DNA from: an uncultured Lentisphaerota bacterium
Lineage (GTDB): Bacteria > Verrucomicrobiota > Kiritimatiellia > RFP12 > UBA1067
DNA length: 64,000 nucleotides
Reading direction: 5' to 3'
NCBI GenBank assembly: GCA_946413265.1
Contig: CAMKJU010000009.1
Span: 1-64,000, forward strand
In this document: piece after piece, positions 1 through 7,311 of the stretch
Layout of the letters: each line of letters opens with the position of its first letter
Position numbering within the stretch: position 1 is the stretch's first letter
The notes under the pieces: model-generated
The model's database searches: none
What the model was told of the DNA's origin: nothing
The model's input: only the letters and a program-made list of their open reading frames with translations
Program-made: the position numbers and the translations under genes

Positions 1-95
1 ACATGGGGGGTGCGCGCTCCCTACATGGAGGGTTTGACTTCCCTACATGGAGGGTGCGCGCTCCCTACATGGAGGGTTTGACCTCCCTACATGGG
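1..95. repeat. Tandem CCCTACATGGAGGG array
   Basis: Near-identical units of about 22 bases, each with CCCTACATGGAGGG followed by either a TGCGCGCT or a TTTGACYT filler, run from the window edge. Each unit contains a short inverted repeat (CCCTACATGGAGGG). The fillers alternate, so the array looks like a two-unit higher-order repeat. It is continuous with the palindromic units at 111-165. The left part lies outside the window. No coding sequence in the first 343 bases is convincing. Confidence 0.75.
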
Positions 96-110
96 AAAAC
101 GGGATTTGCG

Positions 111-165
111 GCGGGCGCGGGGCGCCCGCCCTACCGTGCGGCCCGCTCGGCGAGCGGGCCCTACC
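111..165. repeat. Two palindromic units of the GGTAGGG family
   Basis: Two adjacent GC-rich hairpins, each ending in CCCTACC: GCGGGCGCGGGGCGCCCGC at 111-130 and GGCCCGCTCGGCGAGCGGGCC at 140-160. These are the reverse orientation of the GGTAGGG-headed units found inside several genes in this window (argS, GH2, macroglobulin). From 166 to 343 I see no gene and no further recognisable element. Confidence 0.8.
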
Positions 166-343
166 ATTTCGACTGCGATGGTCGCGGTCGGAGTAACAAC
201 AACCAAAAAAGGAAAAACGAAAATGACAGTGAAGTTCATTACGATGAAGGGAGTGAGCAGCATCGCCGCCACCCAGTAGTCCAGGCGGCCATGACGTATA
301 TATAGACAAAGCAGGGCCAGGGCCAGAGGGCCTCGGACTCCTT

Positions 344-1192
344 TCAGAATAGATACCCGGAAAGATGTCCGAAGACGACGCCGAACACGTAGACGGTGGC
401 GAGAATCAAGAGGTTCTCCTTCAGGCTGCGGTGCGTGCGGAAGAGAACCAGCAATCCGAGGCCGGAACCGGCGAGCGATCCGGACATTAGCGCCCCCGCG
501 CTCATGCCGCCCTGCGCGTAGAGCTGTGCGAACGTCACCGAAACGGCGCAGTTGGGGATCATCCCCGCCAGTCCCGCGAGCAGCTCGCCCAGGACGGGCT
601 TATTGAGAACAAAGCTCTTAAGCACGTCCTCCCCCGCGAAGTGAAGCGCAAGCTCCAGCGCGCCAGAGACGATCAAAATAAAGAAAAAGATTTCCGCCGT
701 GTGGATAAGCGCGGGCACGACAATGCCCTTGTGTTCCGTGCAACCACACCGGCTGTGCGCACACAGCTCCTCCACGTGCGGCGCAGGCGTTCGCGCCCCC
801 CGCGCACGCAGAAACAGGTCTACCGCGAGGCCCGCCGCCAATCCGAACACGACCTTGAGCCCCACGATCTTCACGAGGAGGTCAACGGGCATTTTCTTTG
901 AGACGAGCACGGGGATCAGCTCGTCCGAGGTGGAGAGAAACACGGCCACCAATGTTCCGACCGTAATCACGCCACCGGCGTACAACGACGCGGCGGCGGC
1001 TGAAAAGCCACATTGGGGAACGGCTCCGGACAACGAGCCGACGAGCGGCCCCCAGCGGCGGGTACGCCCGAGCGTCCGCTCAAGCGCGCCCCCCGCATGG
1101 GCCTCAATCGCCTCCAGCACCAGATAGGTGGGGAAGAGGAACGGCAGCAGAAGCAGGTTGTCAACCAGAATCTCGACCAGCAACTCGGTCAT
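344..1192 (-). CDS. Putative 10-TM heavy-metal exporter, ArsP_2-like
   Basis: A polytopic inner-membrane protein of 282 residues built as two related halves. Each half has a proline-asparagine/glutamine-cysteine motif in a small-residue context: GAVPQCGFS near 56-64 and GMIPNCAVS near 210-218. That internal symmetry is typical of the putative arsenic/manganese-type exporter family (Pfam ArsP_2). Between the halves a cytosolic loop (about 139-154) is rich in Cys and His (HVEELCAHSRCGCTEH), a plausible metal-sensing or binding site. The gene starts 13 bases after the adaptor gene upstream and is probably co-transcribed with it. Substrate is not shown by sequence; metal or metalloid efflux is inference from the family. 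Confidence 0.7.
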   Translation of the reverse strand: MTELLVEILVDNLLLLPFLFPTYLVLEAIEAHAGGALERTLGRTRRWGPLVGSLSGAVPQCGFSAAAASLYAGGVITVGTLVAVFLSTSDELIPVLVSKKMPVDLLVKIVGLKVVFGLAAGLAVDLFLRARGARTPAPHVEELCAHSRCGCTEHKGIVVPALIHTAEIFFFILIVSGALELALHFAGEDVLKSFVLNKPVLGELLAGLAGMIPNCAVSVTFAQLYAQGGMSAGALMSGSLAGSGLGLLVLFRTHRSLKENLLILATVYVFGVVFGHLSGYLF

Positions 1193-1205
1193 TTTGTCTT
1201 CTCCG

Positions 1206-2267
1206 TCACGGCGCCGGCGTCACCACGTCGCCAGAGGCGACCTTGTGCGTGCCGTCCGTCACCACGCGCTCGCCCACGGACAGCCCTTCCGCGACGAACA
1301 GCCGGTCGCCCGTCATGCGCCCGCGCACGATGTGCCGCTTCTCGGCCTTGCCGGAGGCGTCCAACACCCACACGTAAGGGCCCTGAACGTCCTGCATCAC
1401 GGCGCTCGGCGGCACAGCGGGCTTCTTCACGCCGTCCCGGTTGCTCACCTTCACGCCCACGGTTCCACCTGCGCGCAGCACACGCTCGGCGTTGGCGAAA
1501 CGCGCATACACGGGGAGCGTATCGGTCGATTCGTTGACGATGTTCTCCGTGTAGTCGATTTCGCCCTTCTCGCCAAAGGTGCTGCCGTCGGCAAGAACGA
1601 CCTCGACGACGGCCTTCTCCTTCAACGTCCCGGAGCGTCCCTGGAACATTCCGAGGAAATCGGCGCTGGAAATCGAAAAGCGCACGCGGATGGGCGTAAT
1701 CTGAGTGATGGTCACGAGCGCGCCCTTCTCGGGCGAAGCGTAGTTGCCCTTCGTGAAGCGCACCGTGCCCACCTTGCCGCTGATCGGAGTCTTCACCTCG
1801 CAGTGGGCGAGGTTGTATTCGGCTACGGCCAGTTCGGCCTCGGCGGCCTCAAGGGCGCTCGCGGCCACGTCGCGGTCTGAGCGCGCCTTGTCCACGGCGT
1901 CCTGCGACACTCCCTTCGTCTTCTCGTGTCGGGCGAAATTCGAATCGGCGTAGAGCTTCCTCGACTTGCACTCGGCAACCTTCGACTGGGCGTTCTTGAG
2001 GGCCGACTTGTACTTGATCGGATTGAGGCGGAAGAGAACATCGCCCGCCTTCACGAGCGCGCCGTCGGCACAGCAGACCTCGAGTATTTCACCGCTGACC
2101 TCGGGCGCAAGGTCGACGCGCTGCATGGCAACGACCCGGCCTGGATAGGTCTTCGCCTGGTTGTCGACCTCGCCCGCCACCTCGGCGACGGGCAAGGTCA
2201 ATGCCGCGCCGAACGCGGCTTGCACGGCGAGCAGCGCGGCCGCAGCTACCGTGGCACGTCCGCTCAT
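1206..2267 (-). CDS. Efflux RND/HlyD-type periplasmic adaptor subunit
   Basis: 353 residues with an N-terminal Sec signal (about 1-22). A beta-barrel/lipoyl half-motif follows (VDLAPEVSGEILEV near 51-64), then an alpha-helical hairpin rich in Ala, Lys and Glu, the second lipoyl half (VKTPISGKVGTVRF) and a C-terminal membrane-proximal domain. This is the order of MexA/AcrA-like membrane-fusion proteins, which bridge an inner-membrane pump to an outer-membrane channel. No RND pump or TolC-like gene is adjacent. The downstream neighbour is instead a 10-TM metal-exporter-like permease. The start overlaps the stop of the upstream gene by four bases (ATGA), so translation is coupled. The pump partner is unknown. 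Confidence 0.85.
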   Translation of the reverse strand: MSGRATVAAAALLAVQAAFGAALTLPVAEVAGEVDNQAKTYPGRVVAMQRVDLAPEVSGEILEVCCADGALVKAGDVLFRLNPIKYKSALKNAQSKVAECKSRKLYADSNFARHEKTKGVSQDAVDKARSDRDVAASALEAAEAELAVAEYNLAHCEVKTPISGKVGTVRFTKGNYASPEKGALVTITQITPIRVRFSISSADFLGMFQGRSGTLKEKAVVEVVLADGSTFGEKGEIDYTENIVNESTDTLPVYARFANAERVLRAGGTVGVKVSNRDGVKKPAVPPSAVMQDVQGPYVWVLDASGKAEKRHIVRGRMTGDRLFVAEGLSVGERVVTDGTHKVASGDVVTPAP

Positions 2268-2845
2268 CGGCTCAGCTCGCGTATGACGACGTCAGCGAAA
2301 TCGCGCACGGCCTTCGACCTGCACCCCGATACGACGACCTGAATGGCGCCAGCGTGCCTCGGGCACCCGCACCAGCGGAGCTGGTCGAGGTACGCAATGC
2401 GCACGGTGTCGTCCGTCGCGGTCATGAACGCCCGGAACAGGGCTTCCGTCCAAATCCCGCGCGCGTGCTCCCAGCCGGGACGCATCACGAACTGCGATAC
2501 GGCCGCGATCTGGCACGCCTTGAGCGGATCGGTGGCGTAAGCGGGCTTCACTTCCGCGAGCAACGCGCGGGCCGAGGCGAGATCACGGACGAAGCAGACA
2601 AGCTCCTTGTCGCTCGTCGCGGCCTCAAGAGCGGCCTTGTTCTTCGCTTGCCACTCCACGGCCATTGGATCGCCCTTCTTGGAAGCCATCGCAGGACCGT
2701 AGCCCGAGTACGGGTTCGGGTCGACGTACTTCTTCTCCGGAGCCTTAGGCGCCGCCGCAGGCTTCGCAGGCGCAGCCGCCGTCGCCGCAAAGGCGAGGAC
2801 CGCCGCCGAAATGAATGACATGAGACGATAGATACTAGATTTCAT
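2264..2845 (-). CDS. Secreted protein of unknown function
   Basis: 193 residues with a clear Sec signal (MKSSIYRLMSFISAAVLAF, then Ala-rich to about 25), then a Pro/Ala/Lys-rich linker (about 25-40) and a helical body with regular Ala/Leu spacing that could form HEAT-like helices. I do not recognise a family. It is the first gene of a three-gene run (this gene, RND-type adaptor, permease) and overlaps the adaptor by four bases, so a role in the same export process is possible but unproven. The upstream intergenic region carries a palindromic repeat at 2897-2976. Confidence 0.7.
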   Translation of the reverse strand: MKSSIYRLMSFISAAVLAFAATAAAPAKPAAAPKAPEKKYVDPNPYSGYGPAMASKKGDPMAVEWQAKNKAALEAATSDKELVCFVRDLASARALLAEVKPAYATDPLKACQIAAVSQFVMRPGWEHARGIWTEALFRAFMTATDDTVRIAYLDQLRWCGCPRHAGAIQVVVSGCRSKAVRDFADVVIRELSR

Positions 2846-2896
2846 GATTGGATTCTCCTTGATTTAAAGTTGGTAGATGGTAGATCGTGATTGGAG

Positions 2897-2976
2897 CGAG
2901 GACAGAAGACAGAAGACGAATGACAAAGGGCTGTTGTTCCAACCTTTGTCCTCTGTCCGTTGTCCTTTGTCCTTCA
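2897..2976. repeat. GGACAAAGGAC-type inverted repeat, copy 1
   Basis: A long imperfect palindrome. The left arm is built of GAGGACAGAAGACAGAAGAC-like steps, the right arm of CCTTTGTCCTCTGTCC-like steps, with a short loop near 2930-2940. A second copy lies at 4357-4436, so the Gfo/Idh/MocA gene between them is flanked on both sides by the same element. Confidence 0.8.
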
Positions 2977-3008
2977 TCACTCCCAACCTCAACTCTTTAA
3001 CTCACCAC

Positions 3009-4334
3009 TCACCCCCACATCTCCCGGTCCCACGGCGAGCGCATGGACTGGTAGAGGAAGCGGTCGGCGGCGGGGTCGTTCTTCGCACGAAGCGTGACGG
3101 GGTCGAACTCGAACCCGCGGCCGAGGCGCTCGGCGACGATGCCGAGGTTGAACATCGTGCAGGAGCGGAAACCGTTCGACTCGTTAAGCGCGAACGTCTT
3201 GCGGTTCTTGCAGCTGTCGATGAAGTCCGTCTGCTGCGGCGCGGGCTTCGGGAGCTCCTTGAGCTTGGCGAGCACCTTCTCCTCGGGCCACCAGCCGTTT
3301 GCGTCCTTGAGGCGAAGCGTCTTGCCGCCCTTCGCCTTCGGGTACACGCACAGGCCGTTCGCGCCGCGCAGGAGGGGTTCACCCTTCAGCGTCTCGTCGC
3401 CGTCAAGGCTCACTTCCGTGCCGTCGTCGTAGGTGAGGATGATGCGGTCGAAGCGGCCCACGGCCTCCGGGTGCTGCTTCGGGCCCTTGTAGTCAATCTT
3501 GACAGGGCTCGTCTCATCCTTGCAGAGAAGGTACTGCAGCGGATCGAGGTAGTGCTGCGCCATGTCGCCGAGCCCGCCCGAGTCGTAGTCCCAGTAGCCG
3601 CGGAACGACGTGCCCGCGCGATGCGCGGTGTAGGGCTTCCACGGCGCCGGGCCGAGCCACATGTCCCAGTCGAAGCCGGCGGGAATCGGCTCCGGCGCGG
3701 CGTTGACGCGTCCGGACCAGCCGAATTTCCAGCTGAAGCCCTGTCCCGCGCCGAACGTACACTTGAGCGGCCCCTTTCCGAGCAGGCCGTTCTCCACGAT
3801 CTGGCGGATCGGCTCGACGGTCGTGCCGAAGCCGTAGAACGTATCCTTGAAGCGGAACCACGTGTTGAGGCGGAACATGCGCTTCTTCGCCTTCACGACC
3901 TCCATCACGCGCTTGCCCTCGCCGACCGTGCGGGTCATGGGCTTTTCGCACCAGATGTCCTTGCCCGCGTTCGCGGCCATCACGCTCATGCAGCCGTGCC
4001 AGTGCGGCGGCGTGCAGATGTGGGCGATGTCCACGTCCTTGTCCGCCAGCAGCTCCATGAAGTTCTTGTACGCCTTGATCTTGCCCCAGCCGTTCTTCTC
4101 GGCGTGGAACAGGCCCGCCTGCACGCGCGCCTCGTAGGGGTCGCAGAGGCCGATCAGACGCGACCCCTTGAACGGCAGGTGGTTTGCGGAACGCGCAATC
4201 GCGCCGAAGCCAATCAACGCGCGCGTGAGCTGGTTAGACGGCGCCGTCGCCGCGTTGAGCACGCGCGCCGGCACGATCGTGAACGCCGAGGCGGCCGCAG
4301 CCGTCCTCAGGAAGTCTCTTCTACTTGCTTTCAT
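3009..4334 (-). CDS. Exported Gfo/Idh/MocA-family oxidoreductase
   Basis: 441 residues beginning with a twin-arginine signal (MKASRRDFLRTAAAASAF), so it is exported folded, probably with its NAD(P) cofactor. The Rossmann part follows (LIGFGAIARSANH near 39-51), with EKPMTR, the conserved EKP-type lysine motif of the family, near 134-139. The C-terminal alpha/beta domain is the substrate half. Related proteins act as dehydrogenases, or as redox-neutral glycoside-processing enzymes, on sugars and polyols; the substrate cannot be read from sequence. Start chosen at the Tat methionine, preceded by AAAAGGAAAAG. The isomerase-like gene is upstream across a repeat-bearing gap of 115 bases. Confidence 0.88.
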   Translation of the reverse strand: MKASRRDFLRTAAAASAFTIVPARVLNAATAPSNQLTRALIGFGAIARSANHLPFKGSRLIGLCDPYEARVQAGLFHAEKNGWGKIKAYKNFMELLADKDVDIAHICTPPHWHGCMSVMAANAGKDIWCEKPMTRTVGEGKRVMEVVKAKKRMFRLNTWFRFKDTFYGFGTTVEPIRQIVENGLLGKGPLKCTFGAGQGFSWKFGWSGRVNAAPEPIPAGFDWDMWLGPAPWKPYTAHRAGTSFRGYWDYDSGGLGDMAQHYLDPLQYLLCKDETSPVKIDYKGPKQHPEAVGRFDRIILTYDDGTEVSLDGDETLKGEPLLRGANGLCVYPKAKGGKTLRLKDANGWWPEEKVLAKLKELPKPAPQQTDFIDSCKNRKTFALNESNGFRSCTMFNLGIVAERLGRGFEFDPVTLRAKNDPAADRFLYQSMRSPWDREMWG

Positions 4335-4356
4335 TTGCTTTTCCTTTTACTGATGG

Positions 4357-4436
4357 CTGGAGGACAAAAGACAGATGACAGAAGACAAAGGATGGTTATT
4401 CATCCTCTGTCCTTCGTCTTTTGTCCTCTGTCCTCC
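4357..4436. repeat. GGACAAAGGAC-type inverted repeat, copy 2
   Basis: Palindrome whose left arm starts GGAGGACAAAAGACAGATGA and whose right arm ends GTCTTTTGTCCTCTGTCCTCC. It sits between two co-directional genes, so it is probably transcribed as a long hairpin between two cistrons. Same family as 2897-2976. Confidence 0.85.
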
Positions 4437-4449
4437 ATGCTTTCAAAAC

Positions 4450-5388
4450 TCAACCTTGTCCGAGCAGGCGCTTCGCCGCGAGCGCGATGTCGCCCGTGCG
4501 GTCGTTTCCGCCTTCGCGCTCGATCGCGAACGCGCCCTTGTAGCCGGCGGCCTGCAGCTCCGCGAGGAAGCGCGGTGCGTTCACCTCTCCGTCGCCCCAC
4601 GGCACTTCCGTACCCCAGGTGCCGGGCTTCTTCGTCTGCACGGCGTCCTTGAGGTGGACGTGGCGGATCCACGGCGCAAGCGTACGCACCGCCTCCACGG
4701 GGTTGCCCTTTCCGTAGAGGATCATGTTCGCAGGGTCGAAGTTCACGCCCGCGCCCGGGACGGTCGGAAGGAACTTCGCGAGGTCGGCGGCCGTCTCCTG
4801 TCCCGTCTCAAACGCCACGGGCACGCCCGCAGCGCCGCACGTGTCCACGATGAACTTCACGCGATCGGTGTACTTCTTCAGCGCGGCGGCGTTGCTCTCG
4901 TCGAGAAAGCCCGCGTGCATTGTGAGGACCGGCGCCTTCAGCTCGGCGGAGAGCTTTGCGCCCGCGACGATGATCTTCTTGTTCGCCTCCCAGACGTCGT
5001 CCGGCACGATGCCGCCCGTCTTCTTGATCGACTCGAGCGTGGAGTAGTCTTCCTGCGGGAACCCGATCATCGTGGCGGAGAGCTTCCACTCGCCGGAGGC
5101 GAGGCGCGCCTTGACGCGCTCGAGCGCCGCCTTGCCTTCGGCGGCGCCATGGCGCGAGCCGCCCTCGAGGAACGGCTGGAGCGCGAGGTGGATGCGCGTG
5201 AGGCCGAGCTTCTTCATCTCGGCGGCGACCGCGTCCAGGGGTTTCTGGAAGCTCCAACTACACACGCCGAGGTTCTCGGCTGTCACGTATGCGCCGCCTG
5301 CGCAACGGCATCGCGTGCAACAGCCCTGCAAGGCGGCCGCTGCGGCGGCAAACACGCTGGTTTGAAGAAAGTCTCTTCTGCTAATCAT
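4450..5388 (-). CDS. Exported sugar-phosphate isomerase/epimerase-like protein
   Basis: 312 residues. The N-terminus is a Tat-type signal (MISRRDFLQTS) followed by an Ala-rich core and LQGC near 20-23, so it may be a Tat-exported lipoprotein. The body is a xylose-isomerase-like TIM barrel (AP_endonuc_2 family) with typical strand ends: TMHAGFLDE near 162-170, NFDPANMILYG near 217-227 and HVHLKDAVQ near 246-254, supplying metal ligands. Such proteins often sit beside Gfo/Idh/MocA dehydrogenases, as here, and act together on oxidised sugars or inositols. SD-like GGAG lies 11 bases before the ATG. The exact reaction is unknown. Confidence 0.85.
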   Translation of the reverse strand: MISRRDFLQTSVFAAAAAALQGCCTRCRCAGGAYVTAENLGVCSWSFQKPLDAVAAEMKKLGLTRIHLALQPFLEGGSRHGAAEGKAALERVKARLASGEWKLSATMIGFPQEDYSTLESIKKTGGIVPDDVWEANKKIIVAGAKLSAELKAPVLTMHAGFLDESNAAALKKYTDRVKFIVDTCGAAGVPVAFETGQETAADLAKFLPTVPGAGVNFDPANMILYGKGNPVEAVRTLAPWIRHVHLKDAVQTKKPGTWGTEVPWGDGEVNAPRFLAELQAAGYKGAFAIEREGGNDRTGDIALAAKRLLGQG

Positions 5389-5424
5389 CTAAAGTACTCC
5401 GTTTGGGGTGGTGGAAACGTGTAC

Positions 5425-5453
5425 ATTCTCTCACAAATGCGGCTCTTCCGCAA
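5425..5453 (-). promoter_or_regulatory. Sigma70-type promoter for the isomerase-like gene
   Basis: Reading the minus strand: TTGCGG at 5453-5448, a 17-base spacer, and extended TGA-GAGAAT at 5430-5425. The predicted start is near 5418, giving a leader of about 30 bases that contains GGAG. Confidence 0.5.
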
Positions 5454-5503
5454 GCACAAAACGCAAGCGAAACATCGGCGATGAAAAAACTCGCGATTCC
5501 CCC

Positions 5504-5532
5504 TTGCGCGCGCGGGGCGTGTTTGGTACACT
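5504..5532 (+). promoter_or_regulatory. Promoter of tRNA-Glu
   Basis: TTGCGC at 5504-5509, a 17-base spacer ending in TGG, and TACACT at 5527-5532. The predicted start near 5539 lies 15 bases before the tRNA. Confidence 0.6.
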
Positions 5533-5553
5533 ATACGCCGCTTTGCAAAAAAA

Positions 5554-5628
5554 GGTCCCGTCGTCTAACGGTTAGGACACCAGGTTTTCATCCTAGTAAC
5601 AGGAGTTCGACTCTCCTCGGGACTGCCA
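5554..5628 (+). tRNA. tRNA-Glu (anticodon UUC)
   Basis: A cloverleaf can be drawn. The acceptor stem GGTCCCG (5554-5560) pairs with CGGGACT (5618-5624), one G-U pair. The D arm is GTC...GAC, the anticodon loop TTTTCAT has UUC in the middle, the T arm is built around GTTCGA, and the CCA end is encoded (5626-5628). One mismatch is seen in the anticodon stem (C28-A42 position), so the stem should be checked. A GGCCGCG hairpin follows at once. Confidence 0.93.
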
Positions 5629-5636
5629 AAGCGAAA

Positions 5637-5661
5637 GGCCGCGACAAGCGCGGCCCCTCCC
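5637..5661. repeat. GGCCGCGACAAGCGCGGCC hairpin, intergenic copy
   Basis: A perfect arm GGCCGCG with loop ACAA and a GCGCGGCC return. It lacks a following U-tract, so it is a poor intrinsic terminator by itself. The same core occurs inside two genes, at 41309-41338 and 49119-49144. Confidence 0.75.
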
Positions 5662-5685
5662 TCTAGATACAATTGTAGGAACTTC

Positions 5686-5790
5686 TTTGCTTTCGCTATT
5701 GGGAGTTTAGGAGATTAGGAGACCTGGAGAAAAACTTCAAAAAGGCTCAATGACTCCGAGACTCCAAAACTCCAAACAGCGAAAGCAATG
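5686..5790. repeat. TTGCTTTCGC-ended inverted repeat, copy 1
   Basis: Begins TTTGCTTTCGCTATTGGGAG and ends CAGCGAAAGCAA. The inner part is rich in GGAG/CTCC steps that also pair, making a hairpin of about 100 bases. Related copies lie at 25120-25285, 47180-47290 and 51609-51765; all four are intergenic. Confidence 0.8.
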
Positions 5791-5831
5791 AACGTGCGTC
5801 ACAGTCATCGAGAGGTCTTGCAATTGCCTCG

Positions 5832-7217
5832 TTACTTTTTCGACTCCTGGAGCAGCTTGCCGATCTTGAGCATGCGCTCGTTGAGGTCGCCGAACGTGAC
5901 GTCGGACGAGTAGACGTCCTTGTAGTAGTTGTACGCCTTCTCGTAGTCCTTCGCATCCTCGGCGCAGAGACCGAGCTGGTATACGACCTTCTTCTTCAGG
6001 TCGTCCATAGTTGGGATCTGGTCGCGCGCAGTCTCGAGCTGCATCACCGCCATGTCCGTCTGCCCCTTCTTGAGGAAGCACATCGCGAGGTAGTAGAGCG
6101 CCTGCAGACGGTCCTTCGGGGACTTCTGCGCGAGCTGGAGGTGCTGGATGGCGTCGTCGTAGTACTCGTAGATGTAGTACTGGTAGCCGAGCTCGAAGCG
6201 GAGGTGCAGGTCGTTCGGATAGTGGTCCACGCGCGTGGCGAGGTCGTCGAACACGAACTGGTTCTTCTCGACCTCGAGGGCCTCCGCCTCCTCCTCCTTG
6301 CCCTCCTTGCGCAGCTCCTCGATGCGGGCCTCGTAGTCTGCCGCGCGCACGGTGGAGAGCATGCGGTCGAGTTCCGGGTCGGCCGAGTTGACCTGCTGCG
6401 CCTGCTCGAGCGTCTGGATTGCCTCCGGGAAGCGCTTAGACTGCATGTAGAGACGCGCTAGGGCCCGGTAGAAGTTCATGTTGTTGGGCTCTTTCTCGAT
6501 CTGCTTCTTCTTCTCCTCGATGAGGGCCTCGGCGTCGTCGCCCGTCACGACGGCCTTGTTCGCCTGGTCGAGTTTCTTCGCCTGCTCCTTGTTTGCGAGG
6601 ATGCCCTGGAAGCCGCCCTTCTTGCCGATGGAGTCCGACCAGCCGCTGGACATGGTGGTCTGCGCCTCGGCGTTCTTGAGGAGCTGGAGGATGTGCTGGT
6701 CGCCCGGCTTGAGCTTGGCGAGCTTGTCGTACGCGTCGCGCGCCTTCGCGTAGTTCTTCGCCATCATGTAGTAGGTGGCGATGCGCTCGAGCAGGTTCGC
6801 GTCCCCCTGGTTACCGGAGTACGCGGCCTCCACGGAAATCGCGGCGGCCTCGGGCTTACCCGCCGCCTCGGCTGCCTTCACGGCGGCGTCGATGTTGTCG
6901 CCGTCAAGCGGGTTGATCGAGAGCAGCTTCTCCGCCTCGGCCATGGCCTCGGCGCCCTTGCCCTTCTTGACGAGCCCCATCACCTTCGAGCGCTGGAGCA
7001 TGCTCTTCATCTTCGCGCCGAACCCACCGCCACCTGACTGACGGAAGTGGGCAATCTGCGCGGCGCGCAGGAGACGACGCGTCTCCAACGTGTCCGGCGA
7101 GCACTCAAGAGACTGCATGAGCATCTCCACGGCCAGCTCGTACCGCCCGGCCTCCAAAGCCTGCCGCCCGCGGTTCATGAAGTTCTGCGCTTTCTGCGCG
7201 TTTGCATCGTTAGCCAT
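5832..7217 (-). CDS. Cytoplasmic tetratricopeptide-repeat protein
   Basis: 461 residues with no signal peptide. Several TPR helices are visible: AQNFMNRGRQALEAGRYELA near 10-29, ERIATYYMMAKNYAKARDAY near 155-174, RALARLYMQSKRFPEAIQTL near 249-268, and two C-terminal repeats including YYLAMCFLKKGQTDMAVMQL near 372-391. A Gly-rich, Lys-rich stretch (about 60-85) and a charged Glu/Lys coiled segment (about 310-330) separate the groups. TPR arrays are protein-binding scaffolds; no catalytic domain is seen. It has its own promoter (7254-7282) and an AAGGAGAG SD. The partner is unknown. Confidence 0.85.
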   Translation of the reverse strand: MANDANAQKAQNFMNRGRQALEAGRYELAVEMLMQSLECSPDTLETRRLLRAAQIAHFRQSGGGGFGAKMKSMLQRSKVMGLVKKGKGAEAMAEAEKLLSINPLDGDNIDAAVKAAEAAGKPEAAAISVEAAYSGNQGDANLLERIATYYMMAKNYAKARDAYDKLAKLKPGDQHILQLLKNAEAQTTMSSGWSDSIGKKGGFQGILANKEQAKKLDQANKAVVTGDDAEALIEEKKKQIEKEPNNMNFYRALARLYMQSKRFPEAIQTLEQAQQVNSADPELDRMLSTVRAADYEARIEELRKEGKEEEAEALEVEKNQFVFDDLATRVDHYPNDLHLRFELGYQYYIYEYYDDAIQHLQLAQKSPKDRLQALYYLAMCFLKKGQTDMAVMQLETARDQIPTMDDLKKKVVYQLGLCAEDAKDYEKAYNYYKDVYSSDVTFGDLNERMLKIGKLLQESKK

Positions 7218-7253
7218 AATTTACCTGTCTCTCCTTAAAGTCAAAGCGCAAAC

Positions 7254-7282
7254 AGTATACCACGCATTCCCCGTCCGTGCAA
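7254..7282 (-). promoter_or_regulatory. Consensus promoter of the TPR gene
   Basis: Minus strand: TTGCAC (7282-7277), 17-base spacer ending TGG, TATACT (7259-7254). Predicted start near 7247, giving a leader of about 30 bases with an AGGAG SD. Confidence 0.75.
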
Positions 7283-7299
7283 GGGGATTGCTGATATGA

Positions 7300-7305
7300 T
7301 ATACT
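7300..7305 (+). promoter_or_regulatory. Extended -10 placing the start on the ATG (leaderless)
   Basis: TGATATACT ends at 7305. Counting six bases puts +1 exactly at 7312, the A of the ATG of the next gene. No SD exists. The -35 position overlaps the -35 of the divergent TPR promoter and is weak on this strand. Confidence 0.55.
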
Positions 7306-7311
7306 GTGTCC

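Noticed and set aside
1-95. Tandem units at the edge as a CRISPR array
   Set aside because: Fillers alternate between two short sequences; true spacers would differ.
2877-4652. Plus-strand frame with repeat-derived ends
   Set aside because: Covers the Gfo/Idh/MocA gene and both palindromes; the repeats keep both strands open, which explains the length.
5637-5661. Intrinsic terminator of tRNA-Glu
   Set aside because: The hairpin has no U-tract and belongs to a repeat family that also occurs inside genes; it may still aid termination.
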